Notes under the pieces: model-generated
What the model was told of the DNA's origin: nothing
The model's input: the letters and a program-made list of their open reading frames with translations, nothing else
Databases searched by the model: none
Source: Halocynthiibacter namhaensis
Lineage (GTDB): Bacteria; Pseudomonadota; Alphaproteobacteria; Rhodobacterales; Rhodobacteraceae
Length of the DNA stretch: 45,372 nucleotides
Reading direction: 5' to 3'
NCBI RefSeq assembly: GCF_000812685.1
Contig: NZ_JWIF01000045.1
Location: 1 to 45,372 of the forward strand
Translations under genes and position numbers: made by a program
In this document: positions 44,836-45,372 of the stretch, piece by piece
Layout of the letters: each line of letters starts with the position of its first letter
Numbering within the stretch: the first letter of the stretch is position 1

Positions 44836-45111
44836 ATGGCAAAGAGATACACAGACGAGTTTCGGCGTGATGCGGTGCGCATGGCGGCGACGAGTGGCTT
44901 AACGCGGCCTCAACTTTCATCAGATTTAGGGGTTGGGCTTTCGACGCTGAACAAATGGGTTCAACAGCATCAACACGATGACCTGATGTCAGGACCGCAT
45001 GAAGACGTTGAGAAGGAGAACACGCGGCTTCGCAAGGAAGTCCGTCTGCTGCGCGAGGAGAGGGAAGTGTTAAAAAAGGCGGCAATCTTCTTTGCAGGCC
45101 AAAGCCGGTGA
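44836..45111 (+). CDS. IS3-family transposase OrfA
   Basis: The 91-residue protein is an HTH_Tnp_1 (HTH plus leucine zipper) DNA-binding subunit. It has KRYTDEFRRDAVRMAATSG, the HTH LTRPQLSSDLGVGLSTLNKW and the zipper ENTRLRKEVRLLREEREVLKKA. AAGGAGATAGAGA precedes the ATG. It ends 34 bases after an A AAA AAG slippery heptamer that should produce an OrfAB fusion. Confidence 0.93.
   Translation: MAKRYTDEFRRDAVRMAATSGLTRPQLSSDLGVGLSTLNKWVQQHQHDDLMSGPHEDVEKENTRLRKEVRLLREEREVLKKAAIFFAGQSR
45072..45078 (+). other. Programmed -1 frameshift site (A AAA AAG)
   Basis: The heptamer is exactly in phase with orfA (codons AAA AAG), and the -1 frame leads without a stop into orfB. This is the classic IS3 strategy for making the OrfAB transposase. 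Confidence 0.85.
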
Positions 45112-45372
45112 GATTTGCGTTCATCGACGCCTGGAAAGAAGAATGGCCAGTTGAGTTCCTGTGCAAAGTTATGCGGGTCACATCACGTGGTTTTCGCGCG
45201 TGGCGGGTTCGCCCGATGAGCCAGCGTCAACGCGATGATATGGTGATCCTGGCTCACATCCGTGAACAGCATCGCTTAAGCCTGCAAAGCTATGGGCGGC
45301 CTCGGATAGTCTTGGTTGGAACGTTCAAAGGATGGCTGTTCCCGTGGGAGCAGAAAGATGAGAGACATGCTG
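45108..45372 (+). CDS. IS3-family transposase OrfB, partial, diverges near the end
   Basis: The frame reads VRFAFIDAWKEEWPVEF, the HTH_21-type RGFRAWRVRPMSQRQRDD and HIREQHRLSLQSYGRPR, the normal start of OrfB. After GRPR (about 45304) the usual continuation (a segment ending in MRENGI) is missing and unfamiliar sequence follows (IVLVGTFKGWLFPW) to the window edge. A neighbouring frame reads GSRKMRDML, which faintly resembles the expected segment, so one or more small deletions are likely. The catalytic DDE core lies beyond the window and cannot be judged. Confidence 0.7.
   Translation, partial: MRFAFIDAWKEEWPVEFLCKVMRVTSRGFRAWRVRPMSQRQRDDMVILAHIREQHRLSLQSYGRPRIVLVGTFKGWLFPWEQKDERHA

Larger units (their letters stand above)
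44772..45372 (+). mobile_element. IS3-family insertion sequence, left part
   Basis: An OrfA/OrfB pair with a frameshift site identifies an IS3-family element. The left edge lies close to 44770-44790, where the DMSP-lyase frame is lost; the exact terminal repeat cannot be fixed because the right end is outside the window. Sequence beyond about 45304 departs from the expected OrfB, so the element may be truncated or joined to other DNA there. Confidence 0.85.

Overview
The window looks like a chromosomal segment of a marine alphaproteobacterium of the Roseobacter group (Rhodobacterales). This is inferred from gene content, not from a marker search. The signs are a full-length DMSP lyase gene dddP, a fragment of a second (cupin) DMSP lyase, a glnB-glnA pair beside an nnr gene, a yajC-secD-secF operon running into ccmABCDG, and a moderate GC content. 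Insertion sequences at both ends, decayed genes and small duplications suggest a genome that has recently been reshuffled by mobile DNA.

Region by region. 1-3864 is an IS-rich accessory patch. Two inverted copies of an IS1182-family element (one cut by the window edge) bracket about 1.9 kb that carries an unknown 290-aa gene and a beheaded nitronate monooxygenase gene. The complete IS copy is dead: its transposase is broken by three insertions of a ~41-bp palindromic element plus a one-base deletion. 4084-5380 is the ribosomal operon rpsF-rpsR-rplI. 5483-13207 holds small secreted proteins, a DUF2975 / XRE-regulator / macrodomain-like operon with a 322-bp tandem duplication, trigger factor, an FkbM methyltransferase and several small membrane or lipoproteins. 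13825-17947 holds tRNA-Leu(TAG), nnr, glnB and glnA.

18065-22759 is a DMSP/C1-nitrogen neighbourhood: a heme-dependent N-demethylase-like gene divergent from dddP, then a hydrolase-OsmC fusion. An 80-90-bp array of hairpins lies between dddP and the fusion. 22760-25432 looks like an inserted cassette (a 53-aa acidic membrane microprotein and a glycosyltransferase-sulfotransferase fusion). It is flanked by 90-bp direct repeats of the 3' end of the hydrolase-OsmC gene. The fusion gene is split by a 7-base T run. 25578-33805 is ordinary chromosome: EEP hydrolase, purB, an isolated FliG-like gene, an LpxL-type acyltransferase, a DUF1223 gene and acnA.

34174-41209 is a ten-gene minus-strand run, yajC-secD-secF-TSUP-Mth938-ccmA-ccmB-ccmC-ccmD-ccmG, with many start/stop overlaps. 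It couples protein export with cytochrome c maturation. 41418-45372 holds a pentapeptide-repeat membrane protein with an in-frame amber codon, serS, the C-terminal fragment of a second (cupin) DMSP lyase, and the IS3-family element that truncates it and runs off the window.

The observations most worth a second look are the 41-bp palindromic element, the 90-bp repeats around the glycosyltransferase-sulfotransferase cassette with its homopolymer frameshift, and the loss of one DMSP lyase to an IS while dddP stays intact.
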